Of a stretch of DNA of 64,000 nucleotides, positions 23,878 to 32,440 are shown piece after piece. Source of the DNA: a virus; the IMG/VR virus record IMGVR_UViG_3300044977_000094, positions 62,001-126,000 of that record; one strand, given 5' to 3'. Under the pieces are notes generated by a model. That model did no database searches, was not told the DNA's origin, and was given only the letters and a program-made list of their open reading frames with translations. The first letter of the stretch is position 1, and the number at the start of each line of letters is the position of its first letter. Made by a program: the position numbers and the translations under genes.

Positions 23878-25214
23878 CCACCGGCCCCGACGACTACCCC
23901 GACGAGGACCCGCGCCCCCGCGACATCCCCGCCGAGCAAGCCCTCCTCGGCAGCATGCTCCTCGGCGAACGCGCCATCGACGACGCCGCCGACACCCTCG
24001 CCGGCCCCGACGACTACTACCGCGAAGCCCACCAGCTCATCCACACCGCGATCCTCGAAGTCCACGGCCAAGCCGGAGCCCGAGCCGACCCCATCACCGT
24101 CGAGGCCCAGCTCCGCAAAAGCGGGGTCCTGGAGCGCTGCGGCGGCGCACCGTACCTGTTCCGCCTCGCCAACAGCGTCCCCGTCAGCGCGAACGCCGAC
24201 TGGTACGCCGGCATCGTCCGCGACACCGCCAAGCTCCGCCGGATCTACGAGGCCGCCACCCGCATCGCCAACCAGGCCCTGGCCCGCGAAGACCCCGACG
24301 ACGTCCTCGACGCCGCCGTATCCGCCTTCCAGGCACTGATCATCAACGCCCCTGCTGACGCGCCCAAGCTGTCCGTCGCCGACCGCTGGGACGACTTCGT
24401 CGACCAGCTCGAAGCCGGAGAAGACCCCAACGCCCTCGACACCCCCTGGAAAGACGTCAACGAGGTCACCAGCTTCAAGCCCGGCGACGTCATCGCCGTC
24501 GGCGCGGAGACCTCCGGCGGAAAGTCCCTCCTCGGCTTCAACTGCGCCGCGCACGTCGCCCTGCGCCGCAAGCGGCCCGTCCTGGTCGCGAGCATGGAGA
24601 TGGGAGGCACCGAGCTCCTCGCCCGCCTCACCGCGGCCGAAGCCGGCGTGGACCTGTCGCGGCTGGTGAACCGGCAGCTCCTCGAATCCGACTGGGAGCG
24701 CATTGCCCGTGTCGCCGAGCGCCTGCGCGGTGCCGACAACTTCGTCCTGGACGACTCGCCCGGCCTGTCCCTGTCGAAGATCCGCGCCCGGATCAGGTGG
24801 ATGACGTCCAAGGGCACACCCCCGGCGCTGGTCGTCGCGGACTACCTCCAGCTCATCACCCCCGAAGGCCCCGGCGGCCGGAACCGCACACAGGAAGTCG
24901 CGGACATCTCCCGCGGGTTGAAGCTCATGGCCATGGAGTTCAAGGTGCCCGTCCTGGCCCTGGCCCAGTTCAACCGCGGGCAGGTCGGGCGCAAGCCGCT
25001 GGTGTCGGACTTCAAGGACTCCTCGCAGATCGAGCAGGACTCGAACGTGATCCTGCTGATCTCCAAGGACATCCCCGACGACCCGTCGAACCCGGCGCCG
25101 GACAACGGGATCAGGCACGTTGAGGTGGCGAAGAACCGGAACGGGCCGCGGGGTCGCGAGGTGGACCTTCAGCAGCAGGGGCACTATGCGCGGCTGGTGT
25201 CGCTCGCCCGGTAG
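23874..25214 (+). CDS. dnaB: DnaB-type replicative helicase
   Basis: A 446-residue helicase; the ATG overlaps the initiator stop (ATGA). N-terminal DnaB domain (residues ~15-130, AEQALLGSMLLGERAIDDAA). RecA-like domain has Walker A GAETSGGKS near 212 and Walker B-like VVADYLQLIT near 325, then LAQFNRGQ. The P-loop ETSGGKS differs from the usual GMGKT, as in phage and plasmid relatives. C-terminus carries FKDSSQIEQDSNVI and the arginine-finger region. Confidence 0.9.
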   Translation: MTTGPDDYPDEDPRPRDIPAEQALLGSMLLGERAIDDAADTLAGPDDYYREAHQLIHTAILEVHGQAGARADPITVEAQLRKSGVLERCGGAPYLFRLANSVPVSANADWYAGIVRDTAKLRRIYEAATRIANQALAREDPDDVLDAAVSAFQALIINAPADAPKLSVADRWDDFVDQLEAGEDPNALDTPWKDVNEVTSFKPGDVIAVGAETSGGKSLLGFNCAAHVALRRKRPVLVASMEMGGTELLARLTAAEAGVDLSRLVNRQLLESDWERIARVAERLRGADNFVLDDSPGLSLSKIRARIRWMTSKGTPPALVVADYLQLITPEGPGGRNRTQEVADISRGLKLMAMEFKVPVLALAQFNRGQVGRKPLVSDFKDSSQIEQDSNVILLISKDIPDDPSNPAPDNGIRHVEVAKNRNGPRGREVDLQQQGHYARLVSLAR

Positions 25215-25216
25215 GG

Positions 25217-25426
25217 CTACTCGTCGGGGGAGTGGGCGCGGGGTGCTGGCCGCTCGGGTAGCTCGGCCCCGGGTCGTCGTACGAACCATTCGTAGAGCTG
25301 CTTGGTGACGGCGGACCTGTCGAGGCCGAGCGCCTCAGCAGCGTTGGAGAGGTCGGCCCAGAGGTCGTCGTCGATCTGGCGGATGCCGCGGAGCTTCTTC
25401 GAATGCTGGTTGGCCATGAAAGCCAT
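25217..25426 (-). CDS. Ribbon-helix-helix-like regulator
   Basis: A 69-residue protein (M at 25426; M at 25417 is an alternative). The central IDDDLWADLSNAAEALGLDR then SAVTKQLYEWFV fits an RHH-type fold. The tail RRPGAELPERPAP is nearly the same as the one in the protein at 42833-43081. It converges on the helicase gene; its own upstream region holds two palindromes. Confidence 0.6.
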   Translation of the reverse strand: MAFMANQHSKKLRGIRQIDDDLWADLSNAAEALGLDRSAVTKQLYEWFVRRPGAELPERPAPRAHSPDE

Positions 25427-25432
25427 GGTGAC

Positions 25433-25487
25433 GGGTGGTTGACCACCTGTCTAGGCAGTGTCATCCTTAGAGGGTGGTTAACCACCC
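25433..25487. promoter_or_regulatory. Two GGTGGTT(G/A)ACCACC palindromes
   Basis: GGGTGGTTGACCACC at 25433-25447 and GGGTGGTTAACCACCC at 25472-25487, the second a perfect 16-base palindrome. Both lie upstream of the RHH-like gene at 25217-25426 and 36 bases before the plus gene at 25523. Likely autoregulatory operators. Confidence 0.7.
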
Positions 25488-25522
25488 CTGATCTGCTAAT
25501 GATCTACGCGAAGGAGATCACC

Positions 25523-25819
25523 ATGACCACCACCGGCCAGCACCTGGACGGGCTCACCATCGCCTGCCAGCAACTCATCGAGACCGTCGGCGATCTACGC
25601 GTTCGCGGTCACATCAAGGAGCACCCGGAGTTCATCGAGCACGGCGCCAACCTGGTCGAGGTCATGCTCGTTGAGGTCCGTGAGGCGGTGGCTCGGGAGC
25701 GGGCCGCTATGGACTTCCCGCCGCTGCCCGACGGGGAAGCAGTACGGAGTCACCGGAGCCAGGTGGCCGGATTCGTGAAGCACCGCTGCAACTGCGGCTG
25801 GTGCCGGAACGAGTCCTGA
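25523..25819 (+). CDS. Small Cys-rich unknown protein
   Basis: A 98-residue protein, MTTTGQHLDGLTIACQQLIE, with GAAGGAG upstream. The C-terminal HRCNCGWC may bind zinc with C-x-C-x2-C. First gene of the plus block. Function unknown. Confidence 0.6.
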   Translation: MTTTGQHLDGLTIACQQLIETVGDLRVRGHIKEHPEFIEHGANLVEVMLVEVREAVARERAAMDFPPLPDGEAVRSHRSQVAGFVKHRCNCGWCRNES

Positions 25820-25894
25820 CAGCCCCCTGCTGGTCGGCTCGATCTCGTCAACCCCAGCACGACCACCCCGCACGCCCCTCTGATCGGAGTCCCC

Positions 25895-26074
25895 GTGTCC
25901 TACGCCTTGTTCGCCATCGCCGCGCTGAATGTGTTCGGCATCTACCGCTCCATCGCCAGTGTCGGCGCGCCCCGCCAGCCGACTACCGGCAGCACTGCCG
26001 CCATGGCCGCTCTTGTCACCGCCGGGATCATCACCGTCCAGATCCTCGCCGGGCTGGCCCTGCTCCACCGCTGA
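25895..26074 (+). CDS. Small two-span membrane protein
   Basis: A 59-residue protein from GTG with GGAG upstream. Two hydrophobic helices (LFAIAALNVFGIYRSI and LVTAGIIT...LAGLALL) flank a short polar loop. Function unknown. Confidence 0.55.
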   Translation: MSYALFAIAALNVFGIYRSIASVGAPRQPTTGSTAAMAALVTAGIITVQILAGLALLHR

Positions 26075-26118
26075 CCCGCCTGCCTGAACCCGCCTACCGA
26101 CCGAAGGAGCAGCGCCCC

Positions 26119-26502
26119 ATGGGCTACGAGTCCCACTTCACCGGCCACATCACCATCACCCCGCCCCTCACCTGGGCCGAGATCAAGCGCGGCCCCGGCC
26201 TCCAGGACGTGCGACTGGAGCTGGACGAGAAGGTCACCGAGAACGAGTCCGGCCAGACTCGGATCATCACCGCCGTCGCCGTGCTGCCGCTCACCGGCGG
26301 CGCGTTCAACGGCTACGACATCGCCGAGGAGCTACAGGCCCTGGTCGACGCCCACCGGGCGCACGAGTTCACCGGTGAGATCGCCGCACGGCCCCTCGAC
26401 CCGGGCGGGGAACCCTGGCGGTGGATCATCCGCGACCGGCGGGTCGTGCGGCAGGTTCCGCGACTGGAATGGGTCGATGAGACGCCGGGGGCTGACCAGT
26501 GA
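26119..26502 (+). CDS. DUF6205-like protein
   Basis: A 127-residue protein from ATG with AAGGAG upstream, beginning MGYESHFTGHITITPPLTWA, the common start of the actinobacterial DUF6205 family. Alternates beta strands and one long helix. Function unknown. Confidence 0.6.
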   Translation: MGYESHFTGHITITPPLTWAEIKRGPGLQDVRLELDEKVTENESGQTRIITAVAVLPLTGGAFNGYDIAEELQALVDAHRAHEFTGEIAARPLDPGGEPWRWIIRDRRVVRQVPRLEWVDETPGADQ

Positions 26503-26918
26503 TCCGCGATACCCGGTTCCTGATCTCCCGCAAGCCCTACGCCGTCGACCTCACCACGTTCCGGGGCGCCGAGGTGAAGGAACGCCACTGGGCAGTCGGC
26601 ACCCGCTACCACGTGTCCGCCTACATCGACGCCGTCTGGTACCGCCGCAAGGCCGGCCGGACACGGGCCTGCATCGGTGCGCTCGGGCTCTGGAGCCAGA
26701 ACCTGAAGCAGCCCGTCGATCCGCTCGACCCTCTAGCGGTCCTGTCGGCCGACCTGGACAGCCGCTACGGGGGCGACTGCCACGGCCGCTGGGACGGCAC
26801 CGGCTACTGGGGCGCTGAACAGCCCGACGTCGCCGCCGAGCACCTGGAGCTGCTGCGGCCGATGCTCGCCAACTACCCGGCCATCCCCGATGGGTTCGAC
26901 GGCTGGTACCACTTCTGA
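26499..26918 (+). CDS. Unknown protein
   Basis: A 139-residue protein from GTG overlapping the previous stop (GTGA). Contains VSAYIDAVWYRRKAGRTRAC and ends with GYWGAEQPDVAAEHLELLRP. No named family recognised; coupled to the DUF6205-like gene. Confidence 0.6.
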   Translation: MIRDTRFLISRKPYAVDLTTFRGAEVKERHWAVGTRYHVSAYIDAVWYRRKAGRTRACIGALGLWSQNLKQPVDPLDPLAVLSADLDSRYGGDCHGRWDGTGYWGAEQPDVAAEHLELLRPMLANYPAIPDGFDGWYHF

Positions 26919-26935
26919 CCCGAAGGAGCAGCCCC

Positions 26936-27217
26936 ATGCCCGAGTCGCGCCCGCTGCTTTGCACCCGATGCGGCCACCCGGTGGCCGTTGCCGAGGACGT
27001 GCACGCGTACCTCGACTGGGGCACGGCCGTCATCGACGCCGACGGCGTTGTACGCCCAGCGGTGAAGTCCTTCGAGTTCTTCACCGCCGACCCTTTCCAG
27101 GCCCGCGCTGTCTGCCAGAACGCCGACTGCCGCTACCAGTGGAAGCTCCGCCGCAAGTTCGACCCCGAGCGCGGTGAGGATGCGGCCCCCGAGTCGATGG
27201 GGCGCACGCACTTCTGA
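26936..27217 (+). CDS. Small zinc-ribbon protein
   Basis: A 93-residue protein with LCTRCGHPV at the start and VCQNADCRY at residue ~60, giving two pairs of cysteines. Preceded by GAAGGAGC. Function unknown. Confidence 0.6.
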   Translation: MPESRPLLCTRCGHPVAVAEDVHAYLDWGTAVIDADGVVRPAVKSFEFFTADPFQARAVCQNADCRYQWKLRRKFDPERGEDAAPESMGRTHF

Positions 27218-27268
27218 CCGCCACCCGCCCCGCTCGATCCCGCGCCAACCAACACGAAGGAGCAGCAC

Positions 27269-27760
27269 GTGCCCTCCGACCTGATCCGCTTCCCCGACCT
27301 CGCCCACTACCGCGACACCGGCGAGGGCGGCGTGTTCGTGCTGCTCGCCGTGCCCGAGCCCAGCGGCTACAGCCACGGCTGCCACGTGGATGTCAGCATC
27401 AACCTGTCCGCGCCGGACGCGTGCCTGAACAGCGACCTGCGCAACGCCGTGTGGCAGCCGTTCGACTACCACAAGTCCGGGTACAAAAAGGCGTTCCAGG
27501 CGAAGGACGCCCTTGACGCCGCCGGGCAGCCCGAACTAGGCGCCTGGGCGTTGCAGACCACCAGCCCCGACGACTGGTCCGCCAATCTGCTTGCCGCGGT
27601 CCACCTCGGCAGTAGCCCGCACAGCCTGTGGTCCGAGCAGCAGGGCGCCTACTGGACCGCGACGGTGGACGACCTGACCGACGCCGGCCTGGCACTGCAC
27701 GACGGGCTACGGGCTGCGTTTGGGGTCGAGCCTGTGCTGATCACCTGCCTGGACACCTGA
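27269..27760 (+). CDS. Unknown protein
   Basis: A 163-residue protein, GTG with GAAGGAGC upstream, VPSDLIRFPDLAHYRDTGEG at the start. Beta-rich with an isolated cysteine pair. It is well punctuated but no motif identifies it. Confidence 0.6.
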   Translation: MPSDLIRFPDLAHYRDTGEGGVFVLLAVPEPSGYSHGCHVDVSINLSAPDACLNSDLRNAVWQPFDYHKSGYKKAFQAKDALDAAGQPELGAWALQTTSPDDWSANLLAAVHLGSSPHSLWSEQQGAYWTATVDDLTDAGLALHDGLRAAFGVEPVLITCLDT

Positions 27761-27815
27761 TCCTCTGCCGCCTGGTTGCTGTGGCCGGGCGGCCCCAACC
27801 CCCGAAGGAGCGTTG

Positions 27816-27989
27816 ATGTATCTGCCCGGTTGTGACTGCGGTGCCTGCTGCGACGACTCGACCTGCTGCGTCCACGGCGAGTTCTGCGACCTTCGGCAGG
27901 GAGCGGTGGACATCGACCTTGCTGGGGTGTGCGCGGATTGTGGGGCTGCGGTGGGTGAGGTGTGTGGGGTCGGGTGTCCGGCGGCCTGA
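27816..27989 (+). CDS. Cysteine-rich small protein
   Basis: A 57-residue protein with 11 cysteines, including CDCGACCDDSTCC and VCADCG, consistent with metal binding or a metallothionein-like fold. ATG is five bases after CGAAGGAG. Function unknown. Confidence 0.55.
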   Translation: MYLPGCDCGACCDDSTCCVHGEFCDLRQGAVDIDLAGVCADCGAAVGEVCGVGCPAA

Positions 27990-28089
27990 TCGGCGTGGTG
28001 CAGGTCACGCCTTGGCTGCCCAGCGGTGGGCAGCCTCCGTCCCGTCCCGGCGCCAGTCTGGATTCACCGCCAACCCCGAGGAGTCCACC

Positions 28090-28536
28090 ATGATCAACGC
28101 TGTTCGTTTCGCCGCCGCCTACGCCGCCCTGACCGCCAGTCACCACCTCGGGGACATGTGGGTGCAGCGGGACGCCGACGCCCTGGACAAGGGCAAGCCC
28201 GGCTGGGAGGGGCACGCCGCGTGCCTCCGCCACGTCGGCTCGTATACCGCGACGCAGGCCCTGGCACTGTGGGCCGCGGACCGGTACCTCGGCCTCGGCC
28301 TCAACCCCCACCGGGCCGCCGCCGCGCTCGCCGTCTCGGCCGTCACCCACTACTACGCCGACCGGTCCGGTGGGCACTGGCAGGACCCGGAGCCGGCCGG
28401 GCTCGTCGCGGTCGCGCACCGGCTCGGCAAGCAGGGCTGGCTGAAGGCTGACCCGCGGGCCGGGTTCGAGCTGGATCAGGCGTGGCACCTGGGGTGGATC
28501 GGGATCGCCGCAGCGGTCGCCGCTGGGCGCAGCTGA
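28090..28536 (+). CDS. Small phage-type protein, DUF3307-like
   Basis: A 148-residue protein with hydrophobic stretches (AVRFAAAYAALTASHHLGD and YTATQALALWAADRYL) and a basic middle. Similar to the DUF3307 proteins found in some phages (HHLGDMWVQ). The match is loose; it could be another membrane-associated protein. Confidence 0.45.
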   Translation: MINAVRFAAAYAALTASHHLGDMWVQRDADALDKGKPGWEGHAACLRHVGSYTATQALALWAADRYLGLGLNPHRAAAALAVSAVTHYYADRSGGHWQDPEPAGLVAVAHRLGKQGWLKADPRAGFELDQAWHLGWIGIAAAVAAGRS

Positions 28537-28560
28537 CCAACCACCAACTGAAGGAGCAGC

Positions 28561-28752
28561 ATGAGCAGCACCGACGACTGGATGCGTTCCGTCTTCGACC
28601 CGAAGCAGATCAAGGCCGACATCACTGCCGACGCCAAGACCGCAAGAGAGTTCCAGGAGCGCGGCAACATCCGCGACTACGAGCGCTACCACCGAGATAT
28701 CAACCGGGCGTTGGACCTCCTGGCCAGGTTCCCCCAGGAGGGATCAGCATGA
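28561..28752 (+). CDS. Small helical protein
   Basis: A 63-residue protein, MSSTDDWMRSVFDPKQIKAD, mostly helical and charged; stop overlaps the next start (ATGA). Function unknown. Confidence 0.55.
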   Translation: MSSTDDWMRSVFDPKQIKADITADAKTAREFQERGNIRDYERYHRDINRALDLLARFPQEGSA

Positions 28753-29066
28753 CCGAGCGCACTCCCATCGAGATCCTGGCTGCTGCGGCTCGCCTGCTGC
28801 GGGCCAACGCGACCGCCCCTCGGGTCGAAGGGTCGCCCGGCCTGCTGCGGCAGGACGAGGACTGTGCGCGCGACAACTGCCCCTGCAACGAGCCGATGAT
28901 GCGCCCCGGCCTCGGGCTAGCGGTAGCGGACTGGCTGGAGGTCGTCGTGGGTGAGATGCGGATATGGGGGGCCGACCCGGATTGCGCGAGCTGGAACGCC
29001 GCGCTCGTGACGGCACGCCGGACCCTCGGGGACGAGGCGGATGTTGAGCGTGAACATGGCGTCTGA
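28749..29066 (+). CDS. Small unknown protein
   Basis: A 105-residue protein, MTERTPIEILAAAARLLRAN, with a cysteine-containing patch CARDNCPCNEP. It may bind metal. Its ATG overlaps the previous stop. Confidence 0.5.
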   Translation: MTERTPIEILAAAARLLRANATAPRVEGSPGLLRQDEDCARDNCPCNEPMMRPGLGLAVADWLEVVVGEMRIWGADPDCASWNAALVTARRTLGDEADVEREHGV

Positions 29067-29111
29067 CCTGCGCAAAGTCTCCACCCATCCTTAAGCACAA
29101 ACCCTGTCGAA

Positions 29112-29140
29112 CCCCCGCAATCGTGAGATAATTGGCGTCA
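29112..29140 (+). promoter_or_regulatory. Promoter-like sequence
   Basis: GATAATTGG (near 29131) resembles a -10 box, followed by 25-30 bases and then the start of the gene at 29163. The intergenic gap is about 97 bases, one of the largest in this block. Confidence 0.3.
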
Positions 29141-29162
29141 ACTCCCAACGAAGGCAACCCAC

Positions 29163-29609
29163 ATGAGCCCGACCGACGCTCTCGTCCAGCATGTCCGAAT
29201 GGCCGTCGCCCTGGGGCTCTCCGACCGGCACCAGGAAGCCTGGGCGGAGATCGAGACCGCTGTCGCCCCTGATCCGCTGGCCATGTACGCCACCATCTCT
29301 GCCCTTGCTGAAGTCGCCGTCGCCGACCACGCCGATCGGGACTCTGGCGGGGTGTTCGGCCTGACTGTGCAGTACCAGGGCCGTGAGGCCGACATCAACG
29401 GGGCCCCGGCGGCACAGCGGCTCGCGATGCAGTTCATGGCCGCACAGGCCAACCGGGACCTCGACATGACCCGGGCCCTGTTCGTGGCCGCGATGAACAC
29501 GGACCCCGCTTCGGTAGCCGGCGCGACTCTGATCGTCTACGAGGCCGCGCTGAAGACCAGCCGCGAGCGCATCAACCGGGGCAAGGAGGTTCCCGGTGCT
29601 GACGCCTGA
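29163..29609 (+). CDS. Unknown helical protein
   Basis: A 148-residue helical protein, MSPTDALVQHVRMAVALGLS. Contains QAHQEAW-type repeats and ends RERINRGKEV. No motif found. Stop overlaps the next start by 14 bases. Confidence 0.6.
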   Translation: MSPTDALVQHVRMAVALGLSDRHQEAWAEIETAVAPDPLAMYATISALAEVAVADHADRDSGGVFGLTVQYQGREADINGAPAAQRLAMQFMAAQANRDLDMTRALFVAAMNTDPASVAGATLIVYEAALKTSRERINRGKEVPGADA

Positions 29610-29982
29610 CGCCGAGCTGGATCGGCTCCGCACTGAGAACGCCCTCCTCCGCACCCAACTCACTGCCCAGGCCGTCATCCCCGAGCTCCCGGCCGAGTAC
29701 GACGGCGAGGCGATCACCTGGCGGCCTTGGGAAGCGGCACCGGTCATCAACTGCTACCGGCATGCCGACTTCAACACCTGCACTCAGTGCGGCCATCCCG
29801 GGCCCTCCGTGATGGCATTCGGGTACGCGGGTCCGAAGAAGCCGCTGCTGAAGTACCAGGCTCACCGCTGCCCGTCGTGCCAGGAGACCACGGTGTACCG
29901 GCGCGACCGTGATTGGCGTGGCCTTGACCTCGTGCAGATCGCCTACCACCCGCCGCGCACCACCGCCCTCACTATCACCTGA
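29596..29982 (+). CDS. Zinc-ribbon protein
   Basis: A 128-residue protein, GTG start inside the preceding gene. Contains a TCTQCGHPGP ... HRCPSCQETT pair of C-x2-C motifs about 35 residues apart, which suggests a zinc ribbon. Function unknown. Confidence 0.6.
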   Translation: MLTPDAELDRLRTENALLRTQLTAQAVIPELPAEYDGEAITWRPWEAAPVINCYRHADFNTCTQCGHPGPSVMAFGYAGPKKPLLKYQAHRCPSCQETTVYRRDRDWRGLDLVQIAYHPPRTTALTIT

Positions 29983-29994
29983 CCTGGAGTCCTG

Positions 29995-30159
29995 ATGCCC
30001 GTCACCGACCCCCGCCCCACCCCGCCGGCGTGCCCGCGTGTCCCGCTCGCCCAAGCAGCCCGCGCCGCCGAGACCGCTGCGCCGTCGGTCCTGGACCGGA
30101 TCCTGGCCCCGGGCGACAAGCAGCGGGTTGAGGTTGCAGCGTTCCAGTCGTCCATCTGA
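29995..30159 (+). CDS. Very small protein
   Basis: A 54-residue Ala/Pro-rich protein, MPVTDPRPTPPACPRVPLAQ; GGAG is placed eight bases before the ATG. Evidence is start context only. Confidence 0.4.
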   Translation: MPVTDPRPTPPACPRVPLAQAARAAETAAPSVLDRILAPGDKQRVEVAAFQSSI

Positions 30160-30184
30160 CCGCCAGCTCTCACCGGAGTCCCGA

Positions 30185-30781
30185 ATGACCGCGATCTTCT
30201 ACGACACCGAGTTCATCGACACCGGCACCACCATCGACCTGATCTCCATCGGCATGGTCACCGAGAACGGCGACGAGTACTACGCCATCATCGACGACCA
30301 CGAGGTGATCACCCGGGCGATGCGCCACGACTGGCTGCGGAAGAACGTCGTGCCGTCGCTGCCGATCACCGATGCCCACCAAGACACGGAAACGACCGTG
30401 TGGTTCGCCTGCCCGACACCGGAAGCCGCACCTGCCAACTGCTGGTTCTGGAACGAGGACCATCCGGACTACCGGCATGTGAAGCCCCGCGAGCAGATCG
30501 CCAAGGAGGTCCGGCAGTTCATCGCCGCAGCCCCGGACCCGCACCTGTGGGCCTGGTATGCCGCGTACGATCACGTCGCCCTGGCCCAACTGTTCGGCAC
30601 GATGATGCAGCTGCCTGTCGGTATCCCGATGTGGACAGCGGATCTGCGGCAGGAAGTCGAGCGGCTGGGCAACCCGCAGTTGCCGGAGCAGCCTGCGGGC
30701 GAGCACAACGCACTGGAGGATGCGAGGCACAACCTCGTCCGGTGGGCGCACCTGAAGTACTTCGAGGTGCCTGGTGTCTGA
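30185..30781 (+). CDS. DEDD 3'-5' exonuclease-like protein (Rv2179c type)
   Basis: A 198-residue protein with the DEDD set: DTEF near residue 7, YAAYDHVAL near 125 and HNALEDARHN near 180. The layout resembles Rv2179c-type exoribonucleases, so RNA processing is likely. Start ATG with CGGAGT ahead. Possible partner of the Ro60/Y-RNA system is speculative. Confidence 0.75.
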   Translation: MTAIFYDTEFIDTGTTIDLISIGMVTENGDEYYAIIDDHEVITRAMRHDWLRKNVVPSLPITDAHQDTETTVWFACPTPEAAPANCWFWNEDHPDYRHVKPREQIAKEVRQFIAAAPDPHLWAWYAAYDHVALAQLFGTMMQLPVGIPMWTADLRQEVERLGNPQLPEQPAGEHNALEDARHNLVRWAHLKYFEVPGV

Positions 30782-31016
30782 TTCCCCGGCGGTTGTGCTG
30801 CGGCAGGCAGCAGCACGACTGGATGAGCGCACCCGTCACCGCTGGTGGGTCGAGCGCTGGGAGGACAGCGACGGCTGGGCACCATGCAGCAGCCCCTCCA
30901 CCAGCAGGGAGGAAGCCGAGACGAAGCAGGCCGGGCTCGCCCGAAAGTATCCGGCGATGCACACCCGGATCACCCGCGAGACCACCACCTGGAGCCTGGA
31001 GGACAGCGATGCCTGA
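30774..31016 (+). CDS. Small unknown protein
   Basis: An 80-residue protein from GTG overlapping the nuclease stop by 8 bases. VSDSPAVVLRQAAARLDERT, with Trp-rich centre (RWWVERWEDSDGW). Function unknown. Confidence 0.5.
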   Translation: MSDSPAVVLRQAAARLDERTRHRWWVERWEDSDGWAPCSSPSTSREEAETKQAGLARKYPAMHTRITRETTTWSLEDSDA

Positions 31017-31512
31017 CGCCTGCGCCCACCCCGACACCGCAGCCCTGGCGTCGAGTTACACGCCGAGCGCCTGGGGTCCTCCGGGTGATCCGCTGCGCCA
31101 GCCGGCGCTGCTCCTGTGCCTGACCGAGGCGGTACCTGACGGCGTGCTGATCGAGATCGGTTACGCCCGGTACGCGGAGACCGCTCGCGTCAAGGAGTGC
31201 ATGGGGAACCGAGCCCCGTACGTGGCCCGACTGTACGAGCCGCTGAGTCGCCCATACCCGGCCGGGGCGCCAATCACGGTGCGGTCGGCCGTCGAGATGT
31301 TCGAGGACGGCATGCCCGGCATCGGCACCACCTCATACACACTCTCCGAGATGGCCAGCAAGGTCGAAGTCGCCCTGCGCACGGTCCCGGTCCGCCTCGG
31401 CCCGAACGCACTGGCCATCCTGCGCGAGGACGGCACGGTTCCGCTGTCCGGTGGGGAGTACGCGGCAATGGCGCTCGCAGTGGCAACGATGCTGGCCGGG
31501 GAGGAGCTGTGA
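31009..31512 (+). CDS. Unknown protein
   Basis: A 167-residue protein, MPDACAHPDTAALASSYTPS. Beta-rich centre with a VEVALRTVPVRLGPNALAIL segment. Stop overlaps the next GTG by four bases. Confidence 0.5.
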   Translation: MPDACAHPDTAALASSYTPSAWGPPGDPLRQPALLLCLTEAVPDGVLIEIGYARYAETARVKECMGNRAPYVARLYEPLSRPYPAGAPITVRSAVEMFEDGMPGIGTTSYTLSEMASKVEVALRTVPVRLGPNALAILREDGTVPLSGGEYAAMALAVATMLAGEEL

Positions 31513-31667
31513 CGGGCTGCTGTGCAGAGTGCGGGCAGCGCATCACCTGGTGGCAGTGGCGTCGCGGCCGGACCGCATCCTCCGGACCTGCCGGGCACAC
31601 GCGCCGGACGGCCACCTGGATCGTGCACCTGCACTGCTTGAGGAAGAAGAGGAGGCAGCATGCCTGA
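31509..31667 (+). CDS. Small zinc-finger-like protein
   Basis: A 52-residue basic protein, VTGCCAECGQRITWWQWRRG, ending HLHCLRKKRRQHA: C-x2-C and H-x-H-C arrangement. Tightly overlapped with both neighbours. Confidence 0.5.
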   Translation: MTGCCAECGQRITWWQWRRGRTASSGPAGHTRRTATWIVHLHCLRKKRRQHA

Positions 31668-32118
31668 GTCCCCGGAGATCGCCGCGCTGGCCAAGCAGGT
31701 CCGCGACGGGCTGGAGGCCGACGAACAGGCGACGCGTGCCGTGGTCGGCATCAACGCCTTGGCCCGACTGAGGCGCGGGATGCCCATTCCGCGATGGATT
31801 GCCAGCCCCGGCGGCGCGGGCATCGACGACACCGAAGGCATTCCGCGCGTCAAGTTCACTTGGGTGCGGGAGCGGGAGCACATCCTGCGCCACGATCCGC
31901 ACCGTGTCCTGGCTGATGTGGCGGCGCGGCGGACCCTGCTGGACAAGGCGCTCGGGTGGAAGCACGGCTATGCCACCAAGACCACCCAGGGGGCGATCTA
32001 CTGTGCCGTCATCGACTCGCCCGACTCAGGCTACGACTGCGACTGCGGCCGTGACGAGCGTGTCCGGGCCGTGCTGACCGCGCTCGCCACGCCATACCAG
32101 GAGGCCGATCGTGGCTGA
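31660..32118 (+). CDS. DUF6221-type protein
   Basis: A 152-residue protein. The segment ILRHDPHRVLADVAARRTLL and a final LTALATPYQEADRG match the DUF6221 pattern; a CDCGRDERV motif sits in the C-terminal part. Second of at least three copies in the window. Confidence 0.7.
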   Translation: MPESPEIAALAKQVRDGLEADEQATRAVVGINALARLRRGMPIPRWIASPGGAGIDDTEGIPRVKFTWVREREHILRHDPHRVLADVAARRTLLDKALGWKHGYATKTTQGAIYCAVIDSPDSGYDCDCGRDERVRAVLTALATPYQEADRG

Positions 32119-32440
32119 CCCGCTTGAAGACTTCCGCCTCTGGCTGCCCGGCTACGGCGCCACTGACACCCGGGCCCGGTTCAACTACGTCAGCGAGGGC
32201 GGCAACAGCATCAACCTGCTACTCCGCGACATCCAACTCAGCATCATCCGCGACGGCACCGGCGACTGGCAGGCGACCTACACGGAACCCACCCAGCCCG
32301 AGCTGACCTGGACGGCGCGCTCCGACTCGTCATCCGGTGCTGTCCTCACCCTGATCGCCCGCAGGTGCGGGCTCGGCGGGGAAATCCGGGGCGACCGGCC
32401 GAGCGAGGAGGCCGCCGCGCCCTACCAGGAGGAAGCATGA
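32111..32440 (+). CDS. Unknown protein
   Basis: A 109-residue beta-rich protein, VADPLEDFRLWLPGYGATDT, overlapped with the DUF6221-type gene by 8 bases. No family seen. Confidence 0.5.
   Translation: MADPLEDFRLWLPGYGATDTRARFNYVSEGGNSINLLLRDIQLSIIRDGTGDWQATYTEPTQPELTWTARSDSSSGAVLTLIARRCGLGGEIRGDRPSEEAAAPYQEEA

Noticed and set aside
23817-25289. Long minus-strand open frame of 490 codons
   Set aside because: Antisense to dnaB, whose motifs are intact.
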